NCBI GenBank assembly: GCA_007135125.1 | Contig: SLJK01000145.1 | Location: forward strand, 1-36,415 | DNA: 36,415 nt | DNA from: Syntrophomonadaceae bacterium | GTDB taxonomy: Bacteria > Bacillota > Dethiobacteria > DTU022 > UBA8154 | Direction: 5' to 3' | Shown: positions 25,081-36,415 of the stretch, piece by piece | How positions within the stretch are numbered: the stretch's first letter is position 1 | How the letters are laid out: each line of letters begins with the position of its first letter | Made by a program: the position numbers and the translations under genes | Notes under the pieces: model-generated | What the model was told of the DNA's origin: nothing | The model's input: only the letters and a program-made list of their open reading frames with translations | Database searches by the model: none

Positions 25081-27864
25081 ATGGATTATAGCAGTACATT
25101 GAATCTTCCTAAAACAGATTTTCCGATGAAGGCGGGACTGCCTAAGAGGGAGCCAAAACTATTAGAGGTCTGGAATAATATTGAATTATACACAAAAATG
25201 AGGGAGAAGCGTAAAGGAGCACCGGCTTTTGTACTCCACGATGGGCCTCCATATGCCAATGGAGATATACACATGGGGACTGCACTTAATAAGGTTTTAA
25301 AGGATATTATTAACAAGTTTAAGTTCATGCAGGGTTATGATGTGCCCTATGTTCCCGGGTGGGATACTCATGGACTGCCTGTTGAGCACCAGGTGATTAA
25401 ATCCAACAAGATTAATAGGGAAGAAATATCCTTTCTCGAGTTTAGACGCTTGTGCAGGGAGTATGCTTTAAAGTATTTGGATGTGCAGAGAGAACAATTT
25501 AAGAGACTGGGAGTAACAGGAGACTGGGAGAATCCATATATTACTTTAGACCCATCCTATGAAGCAGCCCAGATAGGGGTATTTGGAATTATGGCCCAAA
25601 AAGGGTTTATTTATAAGGGTTCGAAGCCTGTTTTTTGGTGTTCACAGTGCGAAACAGCTCTTGCTGAAGCTGAAGTAGAGTACCATGAAAGAAAATCACC
25701 TTCCATTTTTGTAAAATTTCCTGTAGTAGATAACCTGGGAAAGTGGTCCAGTGGTGGAAAACCATCTTCTGTGCTGATTTGGACTACAACACCCTGGACT
25801 ATTCCTGCAAACCTGGCAATTGCCCTGCATCCTAACTATAATTATGTGCTAATTGAGGCAAATAGTGAAGAACTTTATCTACTAGCCGAAGATTTAGTGG
25901 ACGATGTATTTAAAGCAATTAATAAAGAGAAAGGAAAAATTCTTAACCGTTTTAAAGGCAGCGATCTGGAAGGCGTTATCTACAAACATCCTCTTTATGA
26001 GAGAAATTCCAGGTTGTTGTTGGCCGATTACGTAACTCTAGAGCAGGGGAGCGGTTGTGTCCATACTGCGCCGGGGCATGGTCAAGAGGATTATGAAACA
26101 GGACTGGAATATAACCTTGATATTTTTGCTCCGATGGATTCAAAGGGAATTTTTTCCGCAGAGGCGGGAGAGTTCGCTGGACTTCGATATGACGAAGGCA
26201 ACAAGGCAGTTACCGGGGCATTGGAAAGAGAAAATGCTCTCTTGAGCCTTTCCTTTATCAGTCACCAATATCCTCATTGTTGGCGCTGCAAGGAAGAGGT
26301 TATTTTCCGAGCTACTGAGCAGTGGTTTGCTTCTATTGAGAACTTTCGAGAAAAAGCTCTTAGAGCTGTACAAGAGGTACACTGGTTACCTCTTTGGGGA
26401 GAAGGCAGGATGAAGAATATGATTGCTGGCCGCAGAGACTGGTGTATTTCTCGTCAGCGAGTCTGGGGAGTGCCGCTGCCAATTTTCTACTGTTTGGACT
26501 GTGACAAACCTCTTCTAACTCCTGCCAGTATTTCTGCCGTCCAGGACCTCTTTGGGAGAGAAGGCTCTGATGCATGGTATATATATGAGGCGGAGGAAAT
26601 TTTACCTGCAGAGTCCAGATGCTCTTCCTGCGGAGGAAGAGGGTTTCGCAAAGAGCAAGATATTATGGATGTATGGTTTGATTCAGGTTCCAGTCACGCT
26701 GCAGTCCTTGAGGATAGAGAAGAGCTTCGTTGGCCGTCAGACCTTTACTTAGAAGGAAGTGATCAGTTTAGAGGATGGTTTCAATCTTCTCTGCTTACTG
26801 CTGTTGCAACCAGGGGAAAGCCTCCTTACAACAGTGTTCTTAGTCATGGTTGGGTAGTAGATGGTGAGGGGAAAAAAATGTCCAAATCCCTCGGAAACGT
26901 GATTTCACCCAGTGATATTATTGAAAACTATGGTGCTGATATTTTACGCCTTTGGGTTTCGAGTGCGGATTTCACTAATGATATACATCTATCCAAAGGC
27001 ATCCTTAAACAGCTTACGGAGATCTATCGTAAAATACGTAACACATGTCGTTTTCTTCTGGGGAACTGCAGCGACTTTGACCCTTCAATTCATGCAGTCG
27101 ATTATGACAAATTGGAGGAAATGGATCGCTGGGTGTTGCACCGCCTTTATCAGTTAAAGGAGAAAACAGAAAGCGCTTATGAAAACTATGAATTTCACGG
27201 AGTTTTCCATGCCATACACAATTTCGCGGTAGTAGATATGAGCAATGTTTACCTTGATATTATTAAAGACCGTCTCTATGTGCTGGAGAAAAACTCTGCT
27301 TCCAGAAGAGCAGCGCAGACTGTGCTGACAGAGGTTCTTCAGACTATTACTTTGTTTATAACACCTATTTTATCTTTTACGGCAGAAGAAATATGGTCAA
27401 ATCTGCCCTTTCAAAACAAAGACAGCATACTGTTGGCTTCCTGGCCAGAACTTCCTCCTTATTACAAGGATGAAGCGTTGGCAGAGCGCTGGACAATTTT
27501 ATTGGAATTAAAGGAAGAGGTTAATCGTGCTCTGGAGAAAGCCAGGCGTGAAAAACTAATCGGTAATTCTTTAGAAGCTTCAGTAGACCTTTATCCTGAT
27601 GATAATCTTTATGAACACTTACAGAAATATAGTTCTTTTTTGCAAGCTCTGCTGATTGTTTCCGAATGCAAACTTCATGATCCAGCAACTATACCGGGAG
27701 TTGATTTGGAGAAAGCACAAGGGCTTTCCCTCAATATTCGGGTAAGCCCGGTTGAGGGCGAGAAATGCCAGAGATGTTGGAATTTCTCGCTTTCAGTAGG
27801 GCAGAGCGAAGAGCATCCAACTATTTGTTCGCGCTGTTTGGGGATTCTGAATAATATATTATAG
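25081..27864 (+). CDS. ileS: Isoleucyl-tRNA synthetase
   Basis: HDGPPYANGDIHMGTALNKVLKDII, GWDTHGLPVE, KMSKSLGN, C-terminal zinc CQRCWN...CSRC. Confidence 0.98.
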   Translation: MDYSSTLNLPKTDFPMKAGLPKREPKLLEVWNNIELYTKMREKRKGAPAFVLHDGPPYANGDIHMGTALNKVLKDIINKFKFMQGYDVPYVPGWDTHGLPVEHQVIKSNKINREEISFLEFRRLCREYALKYLDVQREQFKRLGVTGDWENPYITLDPSYEAAQIGVFGIMAQKGFIYKGSKPVFWCSQCETALAEAEVEYHERKSPSIFVKFPVVDNLGKWSSGGKPSSVLIWTTTPWTIPANLAIALHPNYNYVLIEANSEELYLLAEDLVDDVFKAINKEKGKILNRFKGSDLEGVIYKHPLYERNSRLLLADYVTLEQGSGCVHTAPGHGQEDYETGLEYNLDIFAPMDSKGIFSAEAGEFAGLRYDEGNKAVTGALERENALLSLSFISHQYPHCWRCKEEVIFRATEQWFASIENFREKALRAVQEVHWLPLWGEGRMKNMIAGRRDWCISRQRVWGVPLPIFYCLDCDKPLLTPASISAVQDLFGREGSDAWYIYEAEEILPAESRCSSCGGRGFRKEQDIMDVWFDSGSSHAAVLEDREELRWPSDLYLEGSDQFRGWFQSSLLTAVATRGKPPYNSVLSHGWVVDGEGKKMSKSLGNVISPSDIIENYGADILRLWVSSADFTNDIHLSKGILKQLTEIYRKIRNTCRFLLGNCSDFDPSIHAVDYDKLEEMDRWVLHRLYQLKEKTESAYENYEFHGVFHAIHNFAVVDMSNVYLDIIKDRLYVLEKNSASRRAAQTVLTEVLQTITLFITPILSFTAEEIWSNLPFQNKDSILLASWPELPPYYKDEALAERWTILLELKEEVNRALEKARREKLIGNSLEASVDLYPDDNLYEHLQKYSSFLQALLIVSECKLHDPATIPGVDLEKAQGLSLNIRVSPVEGEKCQRCWNFSLSVGQSEEHPTICSRCLGILNNIL

Positions 27865-28212
27865 TATTCACCTTTTCTCCTTAAAAACCCTGAGCTTGCA
27901 GTTGAGCCAGGGGAACTTGTGGAGATTTGAGCCTGTGGTCAGGTGTTTGTAGTATGGCAGAGGAAGAAGAGCAAAGTTTATCAGCCGGGATGGCAGAATT
28001 ATCTCAGCAGATGGATTAATAAAATCTTGCTGATTATATTAATCTCTAAAAATATTTTTAGGCGATAAAAGCTCAGAAAAGTGATATAGGGGGAGAAGAA
28101 GATACTTGAAGGGGAAGAAAATAAAGAACAAGTTGGTTGGCCGGACACATTTGTTATTGACCAAAAACCGCGAAAAGGGAAAAAGCATTTTTGGGGAGGA
28201 AGGGTTTTCTTT

Positions 28213-28656
28213 TTGGGGTTGGCAGCTATTTTGCTCACTGCAGATCAAGCTAGCAAATACTGGATAAATATCACAATGGACTACACTGAAACTTGGCCAG
28301 TGTTGGAGGGAATCTTTCACTTGACCTATGTTCGCAACTTTGGCGCTGCTTTTGGTATTTTTCCCTACCACAGGACATTTTTTATAATTGCTTCTATTTT
28401 GATGGTTTTACTAATTGTTTATGGACAAGGATACTTTCCACGCCGTTACTCCTTGATCCAGTTAGGGTTATCCTTTATGCTGGGCGGTGTGTTAGGTAAT
28501 CTTTATGATCGTATCAGCGTTGGTTATGTAATTGATTTTTTGGATTTCCGTATTTGGCCGGTTTTTAATCTGGCAGATGCGGCCATTGTAACTGGTGCGC
28601 TCCTTCTAATGTGGGGTTTAAGCAGGCATTTGCCTTCCTTTTGTATAGGGAGATAG
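28213..28656 (+). CDS. lspA: Lipoprotein signal peptidase LspA (true start uncertain)
   Basis: TADQASKYWI, YVRNFGAAFGIF, GGVLGNLYDRISVGYVIDFLDF, FNLADAAIVTG; frame open upstream to 28090. Confidence 0.93.
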   Translation: MGLAAILLTADQASKYWINITMDYTETWPVLEGIFHLTYVRNFGAAFGIFPYHRTFFIIASILMVLLIVYGQGYFPRRYSLIQLGLSFMLGGVLGNLYDRISVGYVIDFLDFRIWPVFNLADAAIVTGALLLMWGLSRHLPSFCIGR

Positions 28657-28671
28657 ATGGGTTGTTATTAT

Positions 28672-31917
<3,246 letters not shown>

Positions 31918-31943
31918 GATATTTTCCTCCCGGGTGTGCGGTT

Positions 31944-31973
31944 TTCGAAGAAAGTTGAAAAGCTTTCTTCGAA
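31944..31973. repeat. Perfect 11-bp inverted repeat TTCGAAGAAAG-ttgaaaag-CTTTCTTCGAA upstream of rqcH/fbpA
   Basis: Arms are exact reverse complements; not followed by a T tract on either strand; 26 bp upstream of the minus-strand start codon. Confidence 0.75.
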
Positions 31974-32139
31974 TTAAAGTATAACGGCTATTTATGTATT
32001 AAGCAAACAAGAAGAAAACACCTGCACTAATAAACAGCAGAATATAGACAGGTAACCTTTCAAAAAGTTTTAGAAAATACAGGATAATGCCCTTCTTAGG
32101 ACTAATTCACTGTATTTTTTAGAATTACTCCTTTTTCCC

Positions 32140-32167
32140 TTGAATATGAACAATTTTATGGTAGAAT
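32140..32167 (+). promoter_or_regulatory. Candidate sigma-A promoter for yicC (TTGAAT - 16 bp - TAGAAT)
   Basis: Hexamers 32140-32145 and 32162-32167, 40 bp upstream of the start codon. Confidence 0.5.
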
Positions 32168-32206
32168 TAATTATATAAAACGATATTTGCAGTAAGGGGT
32201 ATTAAT

Positions 32207-33088
32207 TTGGTCAAAAGTATGACAGGGTACGGTAGAGGTGAGTCAAGTGAGGGAGGGTTCGGTTTAATTGTTGAGCTTCGCGCTTTGAACCATCGTTATC
32301 TTGATCTGGTTATCAGGATGCCTAAAGAGCTCTCATCTTTTGAAGATACGGTAAGGAAGCAGATTAAAGAAGAGCTGTTTAGAGGTAGAATTGAGGTTTA
32401 TGTTACCATCCAGGAGACAGTACATACAGCCAGATCTGTAAAAATAGATGAAAATCTGGCGAAAGCCTACCTTGAAGCCTTTCAAGCACTTAGGGAATCT
32501 TTGAGCTTGGATGAGGAAAAATGGACTGCAAGCAGTTTGGCTTCCCTCCCTGATGTTTTGCAAATAAACAAAAATGAAATTGAACCGGAAAGAGTGAGCA
32601 GCGTACTTAAAAGCGGCCTGGAAGAAGCTCTTATAAGGTTGAATTTACAAAGAAAAAGGGAAGGAGAGAGGTTGGAAGTTGATATTGCCCGCAGAATTGA
32701 AATAGTAAAAGAAATGGTGCATAATATGAAAGATAAAAGTCCGCAGGTGCTAAAAGACTATCAAAAGAGGCTAGATAACCGCTTAAGGGAGCTTCATAAC
32801 TGTTCTGACTATGATAAACAGCGGTTTTTTACGGAGGTGGCCTTTTTTGCAGAAAGATCAAATATCGATGAAGAGCTTGTTCGACTTCAAAGTCATTTAC
32901 ACACTTTTAAAGAGGACCTGTCCAAGGATGATGGCTTAGGGCGCAAGCTGGATTTTCTTGCGCAGGAAATAAACAGGGAAATTAATACCATTGCTTCCAA
33001 GAGTAACGATTTGGAGATTTCTCGTATGGTTGTTGAATCAAAGAGTGAAATGGAAAAAATCCGTGAACAGATACAAAATATAGAATAA
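32207..33088 (+). CDS. yicC: YicC/YloC family endoribonuclease
   Basis: VKSMTGYGRGE, ELRALNHRYLDLVIRMP, RKLDFLAQEINREINTIASKSND. Confidence 0.95.
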   Translation: MVKSMTGYGRGESSEGGFGLIVELRALNHRYLDLVIRMPKELSSFEDTVRKQIKEELFRGRIEVYVTIQETVHTARSVKIDENLAKAYLEAFQALRESLSLDEEKWTASSLASLPDVLQINKNEIEPERVSSVLKSGLEEALIRLNLQRKREGERLEVDIARRIEIVKEMVHNMKDKSPQVLKDYQKRLDNRLRELHNCSDYDKQRFFTEVAFFAERSNIDEELVRLQSHLHTFKEDLSKDDGLGRKLDFLAQEINREINTIASKSNDLEISRMVVESKSEMEKIREQIQNIE

Positions 33089-33286
33089 GTTTAAAAATAT
33101 AATCATGCTAAAAGGAGGGAAATAAACCTTCAATAGTTGTTAACGTTTTGGAGTTGATGGAGTTAGAGAACCAAGCAGTTAAGATAGGTGATTATTCAAG
33201 GTTGTATTGTTTCGCAGCATATTTTAAGGAGGTGTCATACCTGTTTGCGGATTTTTTTGTCAGAATCCGCTCAGGAACAGTTCAAA

Positions 33287-33541
33287 ATGAATATTAAACT
33301 TATAAATATTGGATTCGGAAATATTGTTTCGGCAAATCGTATTATTGCTATTGTAAGCCCGGAATCGGCACCAATAAAAAGGATTATAGGAGAAGCAAGG
33401 GATAGAGGCATGTTAGTGGATGCCACATACGGAAGACGTACCAGGGCCGTTATTATTTCTGATAGCGGACATATTATATTATCCGCTGTACAGCCAGAAA
33501 CAGTAAAACATCGCCTGCAAACCAAAGAAGCCGTAGAATAG
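33287..33541 (+). CDS. remA: Extracellular matrix regulator RemA / DUF370
   Basis: [73 protein letters not shown]; between yicC and gmk. Confidence 0.95.
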   Translation: MNIKLINIGFGNIVSANRIIAIVSPESAPIKRIIGEARDRGMLVDATYGRRTRAVIISDSGHIILSAVQPETVKHRLQTKEAVE

Positions 33542-33593
33542 GAATAACAGTTACAATTTAGATTGTTTTTTTTAATGATGCGGAGAGGAAAAT

Positions 33594-34229
33594 ATGGATA
33601 AGGGACTGTTTTTGGTTATCTCTGGGCCCTCCGGAGTCGGAAAAGGAACTGTTTGTAAAAAAGTTGTGGGGCGTAATGAAAGATTGTTACACTCCATTTC
33701 TATGACCACTAGAGCCCCACGAAAGGGAGAAAAAGAGGGAGTAGATTATAATTTTGTCAAAGAAGAGGAATTTATAGAGTTAATAGATAGTGGAGCTTTT
33801 ATGGAGTGGGCAAGGGTTTACGGCAACTATTATGGCACGCCGGCTCTTCGAGTAGAAGAAATAAGAGCTAAAGGTTTTGATGTCCTTTTGGAGATTGATG
33901 TCCAGGGGGCAAAACAGATACGCAGTAATTATGAGGGTGGTATTTTCGTGTTTCTTCTGCCTCCTTCCATGGAAGAATTGTTGAGGAGGATAAAGGAAAG
34001 GGCAACGGATAGTTCTGATAATATTGCCAAGAGATATAGTGCTGCTTATAATGAACTGCAAGAAGTATGGAAGTATGATTATTTTATTGTTAATAATGAT
34101 ATTTCTTCAGCAGTGAAAAGAATCGAAGCAATTATCTTAGCAGAAAAATGTCGCGTCAACAAAAATAATAAATTATTATATCATATTTTGGAGAAGGGTG
34201 ATTGCAGTGATACATCCGTCAACAGATGA
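33594..34229 (+). CDS. gmk: Guanylate kinase
   Basis: VISGPSGVGKGTVCKKV, TTRAPRKGEKEGVDYNFV, EIDVQGAKQI. Confidence 0.97.
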   Translation: MDKGLFLVISGPSGVGKGTVCKKVVGRNERLLHSISMTTRAPRKGEKEGVDYNFVKEEEFIELIDSGAFMEWARVYGNYYGTPALRVEEIRAKGFDVLLEIDVQGAKQIRSNYEGGIFVFLLPPSMEELLRRIKERATDSSDNIAKRYSAAYNELQEVWKYDYFIVNNDISSAVKRIEAIILAEKCRVNKNNKLLYHILEKGDCSDTSVNR

Positions 34230-34413
34230 TTTGTTAGACAAGGTAGATAGCAGGTATACTCTCGTAATTATGGCTGCTAAAAGGGCCAGGAAGCTTAGGG
34301 AGAGCCAAGTCAACAGGGATGAAGCCCATATATTTAAAGAGGTTTCTGCTGCTTTGGAGGATATTGCAGCAGGCAAAATTACTTACGAAAGAACTAAAAA
34401 TGGCATCAAGTAA
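34198..34413 (+). CDS. rpoZ: RNA polymerase omega subunit
   Basis: HPSTDDLLDKVDSRYTLVIMAAKRARKLRE...EVSAALEDIAAGKI; overlaps the gmk end by 32 nt (alternative GTG at 34207). Confidence 0.92.
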   Translation: MIAVIHPSTDDLLDKVDSRYTLVIMAAKRARKLRESQVNRDEAHIFKEVSAALEDIAAGKITYERTKNGIK

Positions 34414-34446
34414 TAATTGGCGCCTTGAAATGCGGGTGTAGAGCAG

Positions 34447-35652
34447 ATGCTTGAAGGTAAGATTGTCCTTCTGGGTATAAGTGGAGGGATAGCAGCTTAT
34501 AAAAGTGCTGAACTTGCCAGGCTTTTAGTAAAAGAAGGTTGTACTGTACAGGTGGTAATGACTGAGGCAGCTTGTGAGTTTATCAGTCCGTTAACCTTTA
34601 AAACACTTACCGGACGCCCTGTATATTGCTCTCTTTTTGAGAAAAGCCATTCCAGTGCGACAGCGCATATTGATCTGGCCCGTGAACCTCACCTAGCGCT
34701 AATTGCTCCTGCAACAGCTAATATTATCGGGAAAATAAGGGCCGGCATTGCTGACGACCTTCTTTCTACGGTTTTAATGGCTATGGATAGGGGAAGGAGT
34801 CCTGTTATTTTCTCTCCTTCTATGAATTCGACCATGTTTTCCAGTCCTGCGGTAAGGGATAATATTAAAGTACTTCGCCAAAGAGGATATTTGGTAGTCG
34901 AGCCAGGCGAAGGTTTTTTGGCTTGCGGTGAAGTAGGAGAAGGGCGCATGGTTGAACCCCCCCAGCTGGTGACATACCTTAAGAGTATTATCGCCCGCGA
35001 AGAAGGGGATTACACCGGTTTAACTGTGCTTGTAACCGCTGGACCCACCAGGGAACCCTTGGATCCTGTTCGTTATTTTGGCAATCTCTCTAGCGGAAAA
35101 ATGGGATACGCCCTGGCGCGAGCTGCCAGCGAAAGAGGGGCCAGGGTAATACTCATTAGCGGTCCAACTGCACTTGATCCCCCCGAAAAGGTTCATCTAT
35201 CACTTGTAAGTTCAGCCAGAGAAATGTATCACGCGGTCATGGAAGAATATCCTAACGTGGATATTGTCATAAAAACGGCAGCTGTTGCCGACTATCGCCC
35301 GGAAGAATGTTTTCCGGAAAAAGTTAAAAAGGGCAAAGAGATAGAAGTAAAACTTGTGCGTAATCCTGATATCTTGAAAGAGCTCGGTTTAAATAAAAAA
35401 GGACAGTTTTTGGTAGGGTTTGCCGCAGAGACAGAAGACTTATTGGACAACGCGAATAAGAAGATGAAAGAGAAAAACTTGGATATGGTGGTAGCTAATG
35501 ATCTTGGTGTGGAGGGGGCGGGTTTTGCCACCGATACTAATGTTGTACATGTGCTCTACCGAGATGGGTTTGTAGAAGAATTTCCTATTATGGACAAATA
35601 CCAGTTATCTCATTTAATTTTAGATCGGATTATTAGTCTCCGTTCCTCTTAA
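34447..35652 (+). CDS. coaBC: Bifunctional phosphopantothenoylcysteine decarboxylase/phosphopantothenate--cysteine ligase CoaBC
   Basis: GISGGIAAYKSAELARLL, SPSMNSTMF, TAGPTREPLDPVRYFGNLSSGKMGYALA, KTAAVADYRPE, GFAAETED. Confidence 0.96.
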   Translation: MLEGKIVLLGISGGIAAYKSAELARLLVKEGCTVQVVMTEAACEFISPLTFKTLTGRPVYCSLFEKSHSSATAHIDLAREPHLALIAPATANIIGKIRAGIADDLLSTVLMAMDRGRSPVIFSPSMNSTMFSSPAVRDNIKVLRQRGYLVVEPGEGFLACGEVGEGRMVEPPQLVTYLKSIIAREEGDYTGLTVLVTAGPTREPLDPVRYFGNLSSGKMGYALARAASERGARVILISGPTALDPPEKVHLSLVSSAREMYHAVMEEYPNVDIVIKTAAVADYRPEECFPEKVKKGKEIEVKLVRNPDILKELGLNKKGQFLVGFAAETEDLLDNANKKMKEKNLDMVVANDLGVEGAGFATDTNVVHVLYRDGFVEEFPIMDKYQLSHLILDRIISLRSS

Positions 35653-35706
35653 CTTGAAGGTCGCGCAGAGTAGGGAAATATTAAAGAAACCATATTGGTT
35701 CATTCG

Positions 35707-35732
35707 AAGAGGCGCTAGAGGCCTCTTTTTTA
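35707..35732. terminator. Terminator between convergent coaBC and spoIIM-like genes
   Basis: AAGAGGC-gctagag-GCCTCTT followed by TTTTT; minus strand also reads into T-rich sequence less strongly. Confidence 0.75.
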
Positions 35733-36353
35733 TAATACGAGGGATAGTAACCTGGGGGTGACCAGTATTTCTATTATGGCACCCAAAAGCAGAAGCCAAA
35801 TGACCAGGGGAAAAAGCGCCCCATACTCTTTCCAAATGAAAACGATGCTTTGTCTTCTGTTTTTTGGCAGGATAGGAAAAATCAGATGAAATCCAGTTTT
35901 TAGTCCCAGAGCGGCGCTAATAAAGAACGCAGGCAGTTCAAAAATTCCATGAGGAAGTATTCCCAGCACAACAAAAACAAATACAGGAACTTCCTCATTG
36001 CTCAGTGCTGTCATTAGGTAGCCAAGCAATGCTCCGTTACTGAACAAACCTAAAAGGGGTGGAATCCCCAGGATAATGCCTAAAAACATAACGGATAAAG
36101 AGGCAAGAAAGTTATTAAAGAAGATCAACAGTATCCCCCTTAAAGGAGGGGCCTCGAATACCTCTCTAGCCATTTCCTCTAATAATTCTTTTTGCCCTGC
36201 AGTAAGCTCTGAAACCAATAAAAATTCTTCTGTAATAAAAAGTATTGAACTAATAATGCCTATTACAAAGAAAAAAACAGTCAGCGCAAGCCAGTTTAAA
36301 TTACGCAACAAAATGCCCGTGATTTTTTTTCTATCGATCATATGCGTCCTCAA
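35730..36353 (-). CDS. Stage II sporulation protein M-like (DUF95) membrane protein
   Basis: Multi-TM; FFNNFLASLSVMFLGIILGIPPLLGLFSNGALLGYL...GILPHGIFELPAFFISAALGLKTG matches the SpoIIM/DUF95 pattern (NN...G...G...HGxxExPA). Confidence 0.8.
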   Translation of the reverse strand: MRTHMIDRKKITGILLRNLNWLALTVFFFVIGIISSILFITEEFLLVSELTAGQKELLEEMAREVFEAPPLRGILLIFFNNFLASLSVMFLGIILGIPPLLGLFSNGALLGYLMTALSNEEVPVFVFVVLGILPHGIFELPAFFISAALGLKTGFHLIFPILPKNRRQSIVFIWKEYGALFPLVIWLLLLGAIIEILVTPRLLSLVL

Positions 36354-36415
36354 ATCTTCTCAGGTTTTGGAAAGAAGGAGTATATAGACCTGTAATACCC
36401 CATATCATGTAGGTG

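Noticed and set aside
27865-28089. Possible small gene between ileS and lspA (MAEEEEQSLSAGMAELSQQMD)
   Set aside because: Only 21 codons, no clear SD or family resemblance; insufficient support.
34198-34229. 32-nt gmk/rpoZ overlap as an unusual arrangement
   Set aside because: Short overlaps are common in this operon, and an alternative GTG at 34207 shortens it; not noteworthy.

Overview
The window is a low-GC Firmicutes (Clostridia-type) division/cell-wall (dcw) cluster running into the ylm/ileS and remA-gmk-rpoZ-coaBC regions. Gene order: mraZ-rsmH-ftsL-ftsI-murE-murF-mraY-murD-ftsW-murG-[gap]-murB-murA-ftsQ-ftsA-ftsZ-[gap]-ylmC-(nrdR fragment)-(NrdD-like pseudoenzyme)-pgeF-(HlyD-like)-ylmE-[gap]-ylmG-ylmH-divIVA-[Ile T-box]-ileS-lspA-rluD-pyrR, then rqcH/fbpA on the minus strand, then yicC-remA-gmk-rpoZ-coaBC, then a SpoIIM/DUF95-like gene on the minus strand. 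Most of this is ordinary. The most unusual locus is about 17.95-20.13 kb. A short ORF there matches only the C-terminal part of NrdR (no zinc ribbon, half an ATP-cone). It is followed by a full-length ORF that looks like a class III ribonucleotide reductase with an intact N-terminal ATP-cone. By my by-eye alignment that ORF lacks both active-site cysteines and stops just before the Zn/glycyl-radical domain. This suggests a catalytically dead nucleotide-sensing RNR paralogue next to ftsZ. Other leads are an IS200/IS605-like end in the murG-murB gap where murC is often found, no spoIIGA-sigE-sigG after ftsZ, no sepF before ylmG, a probable ATT start for ylmG, an extra nested RNA structure between the T-box and ileS, and a hairpin with two competing left arms next to a promoter upstream of murE. 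All homology statements come from reading the sequences; no database search was run.
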